Part shown: positions 1 through 10,636 of the stretch, piece after piece
Layout of the letters: every line of letters starts with the position of its first letter
Position numbering within the stretch: the first letter of the stretch is position 1
Origin: Turnera subulata
Taxonomy: Eukaryota; Streptophyta; Magnoliopsida; Malpighiales; Passifloraceae
Direction: 5' to 3'
Assembly: GCA_028386065.3 (NCBI GenBank)
Contig: JAKUCV010000302.1
Location: forward strand, 3,900 to 67,899
DNA: 64,000 nucleotides
The notes under the pieces: generated by a model
Seen by the model: only the letters and a program-made list of their open reading frames with translations
The model's database searches: none
Told to the model about the DNA's origin: nothing
Translations under genes and position numbers: made by a program

Positions 1-1665
1 TACCTTAAAGGGTATTGTTTCTATAATCCCATAGAGCACAAAGTGTTTGTGGCTCGGAATGCTATTTTTCTAGAAAGAATGTCTATTTCTAGAAGAATTA
101 GTGGGAGGATAATAGAACTCGAAGAAGTTCGAGATAAAGAGGCTGAGATGGAACAAGAACAGGAACCACAAAGTGTTGTGGACGAGAATCCTGTTCCTGT
201 AACACTTGGACCGCGTAGGTCGGATAGGATTCGGCATGAGCCCGAGAGATATGGATTTCTCGTGAGTCATACCGGTGATGTGATGCTCATAAGTAAGGAT
301 GAGCCCACTTCCTATCAGCTAACCATTACGGGTCTTTACTCCAAGAAGTGGCTTGAAGCTATGAATTCGGAAATGGAATTCATGTATCAAAACAAGGTAT
401 GGACCTTGTTTGATCCACCTGAAAGGGTAAAACCTATAGGGTGCAAATGGGTCTTTGTGAAAGACCGACATGGATGGTAATGTGATTACCTTTAAAGGGC
501 AATTGGTTGCGAAAGGTTTCAAGCAAGTTCATGGTATTGACTATGATGAAACTTTCTCACCGGTTGCCATGGTTAAATCCATCCGGATTCTTTTGGCTAT
601 AGTCGCATACCATGATTATGAGATATGACAAATGGATGTCAAAACCGCTTTCCTTAACGGAAATCTTCTAGAGGATGTGTATATGACACAGCCTGAGGGT
701 TTTGTCGATCCAAAGAATGCCAATATGGTATGCAAGTTGCAAAGGTCCATTTATGGACTAAAGCAAGCTTCTAAGAGTTGGAATCTTTGTTTTAATGATG
801 TAATCAAAGAATTTGGATTCATTAAAAGTAAAGATGATTCATGTGTTTACAAAAGGTTAGTGGGAGCACTATTGTTTTCTTGTTGTTGTAGGTCGACGAC
901 ATCCTACTTATTGAGAATGATATTCCGACACTAAAGTCTGTAAAGACTTGGTTAGGAAAGAATTTCTCAATGAAGGAATTAGGAGAAGCTGCCTAAGTGT
1001 TAGGTATAAAGATCTATAGAGATAGATTCAAAAGACTTTTCGGGCAAAGTCAGAGTACATATGTTGACAAGGTGCTAAAGAGGTTTAGCATGCAAGATTC
1101 CAAGAAGGTTTTCTTGCCCATGTCACAAGGCATATCTCTCTCAAAGAGTCAATGTCCTAGTACGATTAGAGAGAGAGAGCGGATGAGTAAGATCCCTTGT
1201 GCTTCGGCAATAGGATCTATCATGTATGCCATATTATGTACTCGACTGAATGTCACTTATGCTCTGAGTGTCACGAGCAGATGCCAATCTGATCCCGGTG
1301 AAAGTCACTGGACAGCAGTTATATATCCTTAAGTACTTGAGAAGCACTAAGGATGCATTCCTGGTTCACGGAAGCGTTAATGGGCTTGTTGTAAAGTGTT
1401 ACAAAGATGCTTGCTTCCAAACTGACAGGGATGATTTTATATCGCAATCAGTTTATGTGTTTTTCTTGGATGTGGCGCTGTTTGCTGGAAGAGTTCCAGG
1501 CAAGAAACAGTTGCTGACTCTACAACTGTGGCTGTACAAAGTTCTGTTTGAGAACTATGTAGCAGATCTTTTGACTGAGCCTCTCACACAGCTGAAGCAT
1601 GATGGTCAAGCTAGATCCACATGTATGAGATATATGGATGATTGGCTTTAGTGCAAGTGGGAGAT
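1..1665 (+). mobile_element. Ty1/Copia retrotransposon, 3' part of pol, degenerate
   Basis: This is the 3' end of a Copia polyprotein in several frames; the 5' part lies outside the window. At 43-480 the connection between integrase and reverse transcriptase is visible, ending in the conserved 'GCKWVFVKD' block. At 632-934 comes the reverse transcriptase block with 'MDVKTAFLNG' and 'YGLKQASKSWN'. At 997-1332 is 'LGIKIYRDR', and 1268-1651 holds the remains of the RNase H region. The frame is broken near 478 and 880-1000. Stops replace a Trp-type codon at about 626-628 (TGA) and a Gln-type codon at about 994-996 (TAA). No complete catalytic domain remains, so it is inactive. A purine-rich tract (1654-1664) precedes the LTR. 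Confidence 0.93.
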
Positions 1666-3300
1666 TGTTAGTGTAATATGCCCAAAAGCCAATCATGGAT
1701 GATTATTTGTAGTCATGTATACACATTAAGGTTATTCCAATAAGTATCGTTTATGAGATAAACGCTTGCACATACTTATAACCCTAGAATATATATATAT
1801 TTGATATATTCTTAAATGTCCCTAGTCGATCATTATTATGGATGGGTTGTAATAATAAATTAAGACTAGCGTATGTTGAGAATTGCATATGTGATATGAA
1901 TTCTACATACGGGTACAAGTTGGAGAACTTGTGGACTGGACCGACCCACATAAGAACCCTACATGGAATGTTATATGTATGTCATTAGTGGTTCTTATAG
2001 ATGTAATTGTCCTCCGACCTGAGATCGTCAAGGTATCCAACATATGAATCAGGTACTTTGATATTATTCCTAGTCATCCGTAACTGGGTGGACATAAGGG
2101 TAATCATTGGGTATATGCCGAGTATGTAGTGGGTTTTGATTGATCAAGAGGGGATTAGTCCGACCCATATAACGGGTATATTATCGTATGGTTTCTTGAT
2201 AGAGTTGAACTGTTAAATGCATGGCCATGCTCGGATTAGGTGATATGTTGATATCACGGGTATCCGTTTTATACAGTTAACTCGGGGATCAAGAAACATA
2301 GATTAAACATATACGAGATTGACACATTCCATGTCTCGTGTTTGATCTAGATAATGGGACGAAGGGACGATGACATATTCCGAGGCATAGAGAATCAGTA
2401 CTGATCTTGTCGTTCGGGTAGCAATGATGTGTTGCTAGACGCCGCTCTTTGCATATAATTGTAAAATGAGTTTTTACAATTATTACCGGATGTTACAAGT
2501 GCCTACAGGGTCACACACATAGAACCGTTGATTCGAGCAGATGGTTGAACCGTGGTCGGACCATGGTTGGACCAGGTTGGACCGTGGTTGGACCAGGGTC
2601 GTTTTGGGTTGGTTTGATTCACTACGCATCAGATTAGTGGAGCCATTATTGCAGCCATGTGATGAATATTCCCACTAAGAGTTAGTGGAAACTTGTTGGC
2701 CATTTTGTCATGCCTTTGTGAGTTGGCATGCACATGCTTTTGGCAAAATTATTATTCTTCACATTTGGGTTGATGATTGAACGTGTGTGTGTCTGAATTT
2801 TCTGAGCTTGTGAGTGTCTTCAGACTTCTTGAGAGCTTTAGCACACACACCTCATACTCTTCATTCTTTATGAAAGAAGGAAGAACCCAAAACATCACAA
2901 AACACCATAACCATACAAGCTCCCGTTTTCTGCTGCTAGCACCCAGTCCGGGAGTGCTCGGAAGTTGGATCGTGAGACGACTACACCTTGATCACGGTTC
3001 ATGTGGATACCGTAGAGGGGCGAGGCTTTTGTCTGGCTCTAGCTGATTCTGTTCTACAGTTGGGTGAAAGACCTCAACCGAACAAGGTATGTAAATTTTG
3101 TTATACGGTTTATGCATGCTTCACTTGGTTCTTGGTTGAGTTTCCGTGCTTCCGCTGCTTGTTGTGCTTTGTATATGCATGTCATATAGCTTACGGAAAC
3201 TTACACATACAATATCCACCTTTTGGTGGTCATATCTTTCTTCAATTTTCCTCAAAGATCTGCGGGATCTTTTTGCAGTAAGACATCCAGTCTTTGCTTT
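1666..3300 (+). repeat. 3' LTR of the Copia element (right end uncertain)
   Basis: The LTR begins with TGTTAG directly after the polypurine tract, as expected for a Copia 3' LTR. The sequence that follows has no coding potential and carries short internal repeats of a 'ggttggacc' type near 2550-2600. The other LTR is outside the window, so the right end cannot be fixed by comparison; about 3.1-3.4 kb is a guess from the loss of LTR-like character. The small ORFs at 2777-3478 inside it are not supported as genes. Confidence 0.6.
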
Positions 3301-3779
3301 ATTTTCTCTTTTATGGCGTCTTACAGACTGTTTGCATTTAAATGCATTCAATGCCCATGAAAAATTTCTTCCGAAAATTTTAAGGGCATCTAATATTTCT
3401 AATGTTAACATAATTCCAAAATTAAATAAAATAAAAGACTTAAATAAAATAAATAAATATGGGCCTTTTATTAATTAGCCCAATTAAAATGAATGACTAC
3501 AAATTATGCAATGGGCCTTGTATGAGCCCAATCAAAATGTAAATAAAATTAAAGCGAGAAATTAAATACAATGGGCCTTTTAATGGCCCAATCGTAATTT
3601 AAATAAAAACACAAAATATGCTTACTCGATAAATCTTTCAGCAGTAATATATAATATGTATTATACTTATACCCGGTTATTATTCCGGTATATACTTTGA
3701 TAATATTGTTTTCAAAATTAGTTTCAAAAAATCATTTATTTTTTTTCAGAATTATTATTATTATTATTTTTTAAAACTT
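3300..3779. other. AT-rich intergenic/repeat sequence, no gene seen
   Basis: The stretch is AT-rich with repeated 'gggcctttta' and 'cccaat' motifs typical of old LTR sequence. No coding exon, RNA gene or terminal repeat could be recognised. Confidence 0.4.
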
Positions 3780-4600
3780 CTAGACTAGGCCAACCCAGGT
3801 CTCAACCCACGAGGACCAGCCCAGGTGCAGAGCCCAAGCCAGAGCAAGGCCCAAGCGTCCGGCCCAGGACTCAACCCAGGAGGACCAGCCCGGGGCAAAG
3901 CCCAGGCCAGAGGAAGGCCCGTGTCCAGCCTCGGTCATAAGACCAGGCCAGGGACCCATCGGGTCAACCCGGCCCAGGCCACAACCCAATTGCAGAGACG
4001 GGTAGCCGGGTCAGGGTCGTCTTCAACCTCGGGCTCTCCTCGTGAGGTGCAGGCGGCGGCGCGTGACGAACTGCGAGGACGAACGGGCGAGGAGCGCGGT
4101 GACAGTTGGGACGAGGCGGCACGAGCGGGGGAAGAAGGCGGCCACGACATGGAGGCGTCGCGACCGGTGGTGCTGCGTCGGCGACGTAGGACATCTCGGC
4201 TACACTGTCGTCGTCGCGTGGAGGCTGAGCCGGGCGGCGCGGGTGGTGCAGCGAGGCGACGACAGCTGGCGGCTTTCGGTGGTGTGAGGAGGAAGAGCAA
4301 ACCCGACGAGTCTTGTCGGGTCATCGGATCCCTCGTCGGGTTTCCTCTTCTTGTCGGCACGTCCGGCGGCGGCGGCGGCGGAAGGGGAAAGCTCCGTCGA
4401 GGTTGCGACGGCACGGGGAACACGATGGTGATGGTGGTGAGACGAGCAGCGGCTTGGAACGTCTCGGAGTGAACAGTAGCAGGGGGTAGGAGGAAGGTGA
4501 CGCCACTGTTACCCCTCCTTTTTTTTTCTTTAGGTTTTCATGCTTTGCTCGGGTACAGTCGATCGTGTTGATAACGTGTTAAATATTTAAGGCTTAAAGC
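3780..4600. repeat. GC-rich low-complexity block, probable retroelement remnant
   Basis: The block opens with degenerate repeats of 'ggcccag' and continues as arginine/glycine-rich sequence open in several frames on both strands (longest 3825-4472, plus). Openness on both strands shows base composition, not coding. After 4500 it passes into AT-rich sequence with 'gttgataacgtgttaa', a string common near ends of plant LTRs. A similar block lies at 33396-33790. It is probably a non-coding part of a repeat family; no family is assigned. Confidence 0.4.
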
Positions 4601-5290
4601 AGTTCACTGGAAAAAGAAGAAAGGAGAGGAAGGAAGAAGCTGCAAGGGAGAAAATGGAAGGAATAAGCTGCAGTTCATCTTACACCTAACGTCTTCATTC
4701 TTGCTCTATAAATAAACACATTATTTACTGTAGATTGGTAGGTAGGGGTAGGTACAATAACGTTTACATGTTTTTCATAACAGAAAAGAATGAAAGAGAG
4801 CGAAAGAATGAACAGTAGTAATATTAATTAAAGAATACCAGGGTGTTGGTTCTGGTTTGTTAGCAGAGAAAGATTCCACTCATTGACAATAACACATAAA
4901 TACATGTGCAGAAATAGAACTGGCGGCGAATTGTTTTTCTTTAATACTACTAATGCTATCCTATCCTTATATTTAGCGGAAACAAACAAGTGTGCATTCC
5001 CTGATGGTTCCTTCCCCCAATAGAAATGTATAAGTTACGTTTTTCAGAAGAAAGCACATGTTATTTCAGCCCATCACACTCGTTTCGTTATTAATTAATA
5101 TATATATTAGCAACATTTTGTTGACTCCCACAACCTGTACTTTTCTTCACATAAATCAATTGCCTGGGTAGTCTATACTATAGTATCATTTTCTTGACTA
5201 CACCAACCTGATGCATAAACTTGACTGATTGGTGTGCTCACTAATGAAGAATACTTTCCAACTCCACATGCGACAGGAGACGTTCTTGTA
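4600..5290. other. Intergenic sequence upstream of the desaturase
   Basis: This is non-coding and AT-rich. It is presumably the distal promoter region of the desaturase at 5381. I see no terminal repeats, exon or RNA gene. Confidence 0.4.
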
Positions 5291-5293
5291 TGC

Positions 5294-5302
5294 TTTAAAT
5301 AG
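5294..5302 (+). promoter_or_regulatory. TATA box of the FAD2-like gene
   Basis: The string TTTAAATAG lies 79-87 bp upstream of the ATG at 5381, leaving room for a 5' leader of roughly 50 bases. Known FAD2 genes usually have an intron in the 5' leader. Here a TATA-like element sits so close to the start that an intronless leader is the simplest reading. Confidence 0.5.
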
Positions 5303-5380
5303 AGGCCTCTCCACTCCCCCAAGCAGACCAGCATCATTAAGCAAGTGATCCATTCGATTTTAATAGGTAGATAGAGTAAG

Positions 5381-6592
5381 ATGGCAGCAGCTGCAGCAAC
5401 AGCAAGGTCAATGGAAGCCTACCAAAGAATTTCCTCAGACCACTCAACAACAGCATATGAAAATGAAAAGAAGGATAGCCAGCAAAAGAAGAGAGAGAGA
5501 GTGCCCGGTGACAAGCCTCCATTCACGCTTGCCACACTCAAGAAAGCCATTCCTGCCCATTGCTTCCACCGCTCCCTTGTCCGCTCTCTGGCCTACCTTG
5601 TTTATGACCTCTCCGTTTGCTCTACTCTTTTCTACATTGCCAAGACTTACATCCCCATCCTTCCCTCCCCACTCAACTATGTGGCTTGGCCCCTCTACTG
5701 GTTCATCCAGGGAGCATTTATGACGGGTATCTGGGTCATAGGCCATGAATGCGGCCACCGCGCCTTCAGCGAATACGCGTGGGTGGACAACACTGTAGGC
5801 CTAATCCTCCACTCCGCGCTGATGACCCCTTTCTTCGCATGGAAATATAGCCACCGCAGGCATCACTCCAACACCGGCTCCTTATCCCACGATGAAGTCT
5901 ACCTCCCAAGGCTCAAGGACTCAATCCCATGGTATTCCAAGCACCTCAACAACCCCGTAGGCAGAGTCATCCGCATCGTCTCCATGCTCTTCCTTGCCTT
6001 CCCTCTATATCTTCTCTTCAATGCCTCCAGCCAGAAACACGACCGCTTTGCCAATCACTACGACCCCTACAGCCCCATCTTCACCGATCGCGAGAGGCTT
6101 CAGGTTGTCATCTCGGACGCTGGCATCTTTGCCGCACTCTATGTGTTCTATAGCGTGTCCAAGGCACATGGCTTTGCCTGGTTCTTTTGCACCTACCTCG
6201 CCCCACTGCTTGTTGTATTTGCTCTATTCATCATCATTACATACTTGCACCACACCAATCCCACACTCCCACACTATGACAACTCCGAGTGGGAATGGTT
6301 CAGGGGAGCTCTTTCCACCATCGATTTGGACTTCGGCTGGCTCAACAGGGTCTTACACCATGTCAGCAACACCCACATCTGCCACCATCTCATCTCCACC
6401 ATCCCACACTACCATGCTCTCGAGGCCACCGAAGCCATCAAGCCCATCCTGGGTGATTACTACCAAATCGATTCAACTGCTATTCATAAAATGTTATACA
6501 GAGCCGCAAAGGAATGCATCTATGCCGAGCCTGACCAAGATTCCAAGGACCAAGGCGTTTACTGGTACAGGCCATACAAACACAAGATTTGA
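5381..6592 (+). CDS. FAD2-like: FAD2-type Delta-12 fatty acid desaturase-like enzyme (divergent)
   Basis: This is an intact, intronless 403-residue reading frame of the membrane-bound FAD2 family, ER enzymes that modify C18 acyl chains on phosphatidylcholine. The three di-iron histidine boxes are present: HECGH (122-126), HRRHH (158-162) and HICHH (332-336). Hydrophobic segments fit the four-helix topology. It departs from canonical oleate desaturase in several places. Gly replaces Ala just before box 1 ('IGHECGH'), Arg follows box 1, the third box reads HICHH instead of HVAHH, and 'TYLHHT' replaces 'TYLQHT'. The N-terminus is Ala-rich and about 20 residues longer than usual, and the C-terminus 'YKHKI' lacks the usual aromatic ER signal. 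Gly at the box-1 position is a known feature of FAD2-derived hydroxylases. The product may be a hydroxylase, acetylenase, conjugase or epoxygenase rather than a plain desaturase. The family is certain; the exact reaction is open. Confidence 0.95.
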   Translation: MAAAAATARSMEAYQRISSDHSTTAYENEKKDSQQKKRERVPGDKPPFTLATLKKAIPAHCFHRSLVRSLAYLVYDLSVCSTLFYIAKTYIPILPSPLNYVAWPLYWFIQGAFMTGIWVIGHECGHRAFSEYAWVDNTVGLILHSALMTPFFAWKYSHRRHHSNTGSLSHDEVYLPRLKDSIPWYSKHLNNPVGRVIRIVSMLFLAFPLYLLFNASSQKHDRFANHYDPYSPIFTDRERLQVVISDAGIFAALYVFYSVSKAHGFAWFFCTYLAPLLVVFALFIIITYLHHTNPTLPHYDNSEWEWFRGALSTIDLDFGWLNRVLHHVSNTHICHHLISTIPHYHALEATEAIKPILGDYYQIDSTAIHKMLYRAAKECIYAEPDQDSKDQGVYWYRPYKHKI

Positions 6593-7601
6593 ATCTATTT
6601 TAATTCTTCCCTCCAACATGGACTTTCAGGGTTTGATAAACAACTTCCGTCCGATTTGAGTCTGTTTTTTTTTTTTCTTCTTTTCCCACTTCTGTGAATC
6701 CAATTGAATGCATAATTGATGGGAATATTTGCAAGCGATGAGCTTCGCTATATATGATGCAAATACTACTTTCTCCTCCTCCTTTCAACGTCTTCACCAA
6801 GGGAGAAGAAGAAAATAAGTACTATCAGTTTATTTGTTCGTGTTTAGGGTCCGCGGATTCTGTGCCCAGCAAAAGCGCAAAGATTTTGGTAACCAAAAAA
6901 AATTGTGACGGTGAAGTTTTAACTAAGCAACTGTTTTAAAGTTTCTAATTACGGGGTTACCTGATCCATAAATGAAAAGGAAACAAAACAGAACACTAGA
7001 ACATGTAACAAATTGATGAGGATATGATTAATTAGGGTTTAGAGGCATAGCTTGGTTTAAATTGGATTTTTAAAAGAAAGATTATTAGGGGTATAGTGGG
7101 GTTCAGAATTTATTTTTAGTAGAAGTTGAAGTATGATTACAACACCTAACCTTTTAGGTTTGTTGCCTTACAAGTTTTAGAATATGAACACTACACATGA
7201 CATGTGTTGTTGATTATATACGAAAACATCCTAACAAATTTAATCCATCAGGAAACTGAAAACCTCTAATATGAGGTAGAGATTAATGAAACTGGAAGTA
7301 AAAATGATAACTCTTCTTATGAAATATTCACTTACAACATAACGCCCTCCCACTCACATTCATCCTAAAGCAATCAAATAATTTACCTGATCATGGTCCC
7401 ATGGCGAAGCTAGACAATTTCTTAAAAACGGCAATATAACTTTTTGTTTCTCTAATAATAAGGACTTACATGAAAAAATAAAATTTAGAAAGGGCCAAAT
7501 ATAAATTATAATAAAAATTATATGGAAAAATTAAAAATTCAGGAACCCATAGCCATCCTCAACCCCTAGGCCACCGCCATTGATTGGTGTCTCACCTCAC
7601 A
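6593..7601. other. Intergenic sequence downstream of the desaturase
   Basis: The first part should hold the desaturase 3' UTR. No clear coding exon or repeat with definable ends was found; short frames at 6600-6939 look fortuitous. Confidence 0.4.
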
Positions 7602-7609
7602 ATGGCCAC

Positions 7610-8654
7610 CTAGGTAGCACCCAAACGGGTACGGGTACTCAAACGGGTACGGGTACGGGTACGGAAAACGGCAATTTCCAAAAAACCCAAAAACGGGTAC
7701 GGCTAAAAAACGGCGAATAAAAAAATATATATTCAAAATTATAAAACTAAATTTAGCTCAAATATAATGTTGTATCACAATAACCACCATATATAATCCT
7801 ATATATCCATCCTTGTATTAGCAGGTGCAAGAAAATTAATCGCCAATTATTTTCTCTGCATCTGTAACACACACATATCACAAAACTTACTAAAACTAAA
7901 CCACCCACCCAAATCATCACCCGCCTCACCTTCTCCATTCTAATAATCCACCCCCTCTCTTCTCCTCTTCCTCCAATTCAAGAAAACCCATTTACCCTTT
8001 ACCCCTAAAAAAGAAGGAAGAAATAGAAAAGGCAAGAAAAGAAAAAAAAAGAAATCAAGAAGCAAGATCAATCAAGAAATGTCGTCGCTAGAGGAGGAGC
8101 TGTTCCCGTCAACGCCAGGTAAGTTCAAGATCGAGAGGTCGCACAACAGCATGAACCGCCAGTTCCACTGCTGCTTCGCCTCCACCAGCACCATGTTCCT
8201 GTGGGCCCTCTTCCTCATCGCCCTCACCGCCTCCTACCTCAGCTTCCAGAGCTTCGTCGACTCCGGCAGCCGCTACTTCTCCGCCTCCTGGGGCGGCATC
8301 CAGTGGGAGAAGCAGGTCCTCGCCTCCGCCCAGATCCACCGCAACAACGGCATGTCCGTCCTCGTCACGGGCACCGCCGGCTTCGTCGGCACCCACGTCT
8401 CCATGGCCCTCCGCAAGCGCGGCGACGGCGTCGTCGGCATCGACAACTTCAACAGCTACTCGACGTCTCCCTCAAGAAGGCCCGTACCTCGAGCGTACCT
8501 GACACGTACCCACCCGTACCCCTCACGTACCTCCCCTGTTTTCGCGTTTCTGGGACTCCCAGAGACGTTTTTTTGCCGTTTTTCACGCGTACCAGTACTA
8601 GATACGTACCAGGTACGGGATACGGCACCCAAACGAAGTACCCGTGCTTCCTAG
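7610..8654 (+). mobile_element. Non-autonomous hAT-type element carrying a gene fragment (Pack-type)
   Basis: The 1045 bp element is bounded by an exact 8 bp target duplication, atggccac, at 7602-7609 and 8655-8662. Its ends form an inverted repeat of 11 bases with one mismatch: CTAGGTAGCAC at left and, on the other strand, CTAGGAAGCAC at right. Subterminal regions on both sides are rich in 'cgggtac' motifs and 'aacggcaa'. An 8 bp duplication is diagnostic of the hAT superfamily. No transposase is encoded. The interior is 5' leader and coding sequence of a glucuronate 4-epimerase gene, so the element has transduplicated host sequence. Confidence 0.88.
8079..8490 (+). pseudogene. GAE: Captured 5' fragment of UDP-glucuronate 4-epimerase
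   Basis: The frame opening at 8079 encodes the N-terminus of a GAE-type epimerase, a Golgi type II membrane enzyme that makes UDP-galacturonate for pectin. Visible features are the 'EELFPSTPGKFKIER' start, a membrane anchor at about residues 39-55, the 'WGGIQWEKQV' stem and the NAD-binding glycine motif GTAGFVG (98-104). Identity ends after 'IDNFNSY' (about residue 127). One base is missing at about 8461, so the next residues ('DVSLKKAR') continue in another frame, and then the hAT end begins. The catalytic Tyr-x3-Lys and the remaining two thirds are absent. The GC-rich codons contrast with the AT-rich surroundings. The donor gene is not in this window. Confidence 0.9.
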
Positions 8655-8893
8655 ATGGCCACAACTCGTCGAGTCATGGTGAGAGAATAGTTAGGCAGTT
8701 GACCGGAATACTCTTCTAATATCAAACATAATCCGTACATCTCGTTCAATTATCAAATGAAACTTCATGGGGCAGTCGTATCTACATTTGTAATAATCCA
8801 TAAAATATCAATCAAACACAAGACGTAATTCCTAACGAGATTTTATTTCTGCGGGATTTAATCCCTCTCAGTGGAGTACTATAACATGTATTT

Positions 8894-9141
8894 TTAGGCA
8901 TGGTTTAGTGTTCTTGAATCCAAGACACCAATTACATCATGAAAATTGCATTTGCATACGTGACTAACACAACGAGCATGTCCTGGCGGACAAGAAAAAA
9001 TCCCCTCGCAGTCAGAATCAGAGAAACAAGCCGAAGAAAGGACACATTTGCATATCCTTTGAACACAATAGGCTTGCCCTGGTGGACAGGAAAATATCCC
9101 CTCGCAGTCGGAATTCTTGTGGCAGACAAATGGCTTTTCTT
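8894..9141 (-). CDS. Exon encoding two tandem six-cysteine secreted-peptide domains (defensin-like/late-nodulin-like)
   Basis: On the minus strand an open frame follows a plausible splice acceptor (ctgcag, 9142-9147) and ends at TAA (8894-8896). It encodes 81 residues after a two-base split codon. It holds two 27-residue repeats with the same pattern, C-x5-C-x5-C-x6-C-x4-C-x-C, sharing 'SDCEGIFSCPPG' and ending in CKC. An 8-residue linker joins them... counted from CKC to the next Cys it is short (about five residues). A 17-residue tail follows. The spacing, with an Asp-Cys at the second Cys and a final C-x-C, resembles defensin-like and late-nodulin/NCR small secreted peptides, whose genes usually have a signal-peptide exon, an intron, then a mature exon. 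No signal peptide is joined here because a LINE begins 130 bp upstream. It may be a gene cut by the LINE or a retained exon. The family assignment is by cysteine pattern only. Confidence 0.55.
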
Positions 9142-10636
9142 CTGCAGGTATGGCTTGGCCACAATCCGAAACCCTTCCACACGAGGAGAGGCTACTGCTT
9201 TCATTTGCTCTTGAGATGGATGAAAATGAGATACCTGCAACATGGGAAGTATTTGAATTAGCTGGTTTCTTAATTCAACCACTCAAGTCGTATATGGCCT
9301 CTTCAAATGGTCGTGGTGCAAGTCAGGGTCGCCGTAGTGGGAGTAGTGTATTGAGCAGACCATCTTTCTTTTCTGGATGGTCCAGACAGCATGTGCAAAG
9401 AGCAATGGAGAATCATGATGCAGTCAGTGTATGCTTGGAGAACATCCCCAACGGGTGGGGAGCTTTGGATATTCATAAAGAAATGTCAAGAGTGGGTTCA
9501 GTGATGGATGTCTTCATTCCTGGGAGACGGAATAGGAATGGTAACCGGTATGGTTTCGTGAGATTTGAGTTCAAAGGAAAAGCTGAGTCAATGGTGGAGA
9601 AGATAACTAGTTCCAAAGTCATAAATGGTATGCTGATTGCGAAGGTGGCGAGAGATCGTGTTGGCCCCGCAAGAATGATGAAAAGGCTGTTGAGGGGATT
9701 AAGAGCACTAGGCATGCTCGCCACAATAGGGTATATACAAGAGTGCAGGCGAATCGTTCCTTTGCCCAGGTGGTATCAAAGTGTAATACGGCAAAGGATT
9801 CTCAAGATAATGCAGGTATCTCCTTCGAATGCAATCCTTCCGAGGAGTGTTTAAACAAACTGTCAGCTTGTGCTTTTGGACTGAGGAAGGAGAACGTATC
9901 CATCCAGGAGATTTATAATGGATTTGCAACAATTTCTAACGCTAAGATTGTAATAAAAAATCTTGGAGGATCTTATGCACTCGTTGCTTTCCAATCCAAG
10001 GAAGAAATGGCTGCTTGCCTCAAACACAAAGAAACTTGGTATGATTCTTACTTTGATTCACTAAAGGGGTGGGAGAAGGGGGATGGAGCCTCCCATCGTC
10101 AGTGCTGGCTTAATGTTTACGGCGTACCGCTTCATGTGTGGAGTGCAGACTTCTTCAGTCAAATTGCGACTCGTTTTGGCACTTTTGTCAAACTGCATAA
10201 CAGTTTGGAGAATAGTAGTAATTTGGAGATGGCAAGAATATTAGTTTTATCCTCACATAAGACTCCTATCTCTTGCTCCCTCAAGGTGAAAATTGGTGAA
10301 TCGGTGCATGATATCATGGTGGTGGAAACGCAACCTTTCTGCACAGAGGAGCATGGTGTCTTAAACGGCAACCGCCGGATTCCTCAACGTTCCACGGAGA
10401 AGCCAGAAGCGTCGCGGCGGAGCATGGAGACCGAAGATGGGGCATGTCCTTCGGAGGACCCCTTTGATTTTCGTGAAAGTATTCGAAATATGGAAAAGAG
10501 AAAAGCTGCATGGGTGAACAAGGCGACAAAAGAGCATTTGCTTATTGGTCATATTAATGGTGCAAGCTCGAAGGATGTGTGTTCAGAGAATGATTTTCGT
10601 GACGAGTGTGAGGCAGGTATTATGGCATGTGATAAG

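Noticed and set aside
3825..4472. 215-codon plus-strand frame and a 162-codon minus-strand frame over the same bases
   Set aside because: Open on both strands because of GC-rich low-complexity composition; no domain or homologue pattern is visible.
5994..6659. 221-codon frame overlapping the desaturase
   Set aside because: It is a shadow of the FAD2-like coding sequence in another frame, Ser/Pro/Thr-rich, with no independent features.
8932..9282. 116-codon minus-strand frame with its own ATG over the cysteine-rich exon
   Set aside because: The reading without ATG but with a splice acceptor gives twelve regularly spaced cysteines in a duplicated pattern; the ATG frame has none of this.
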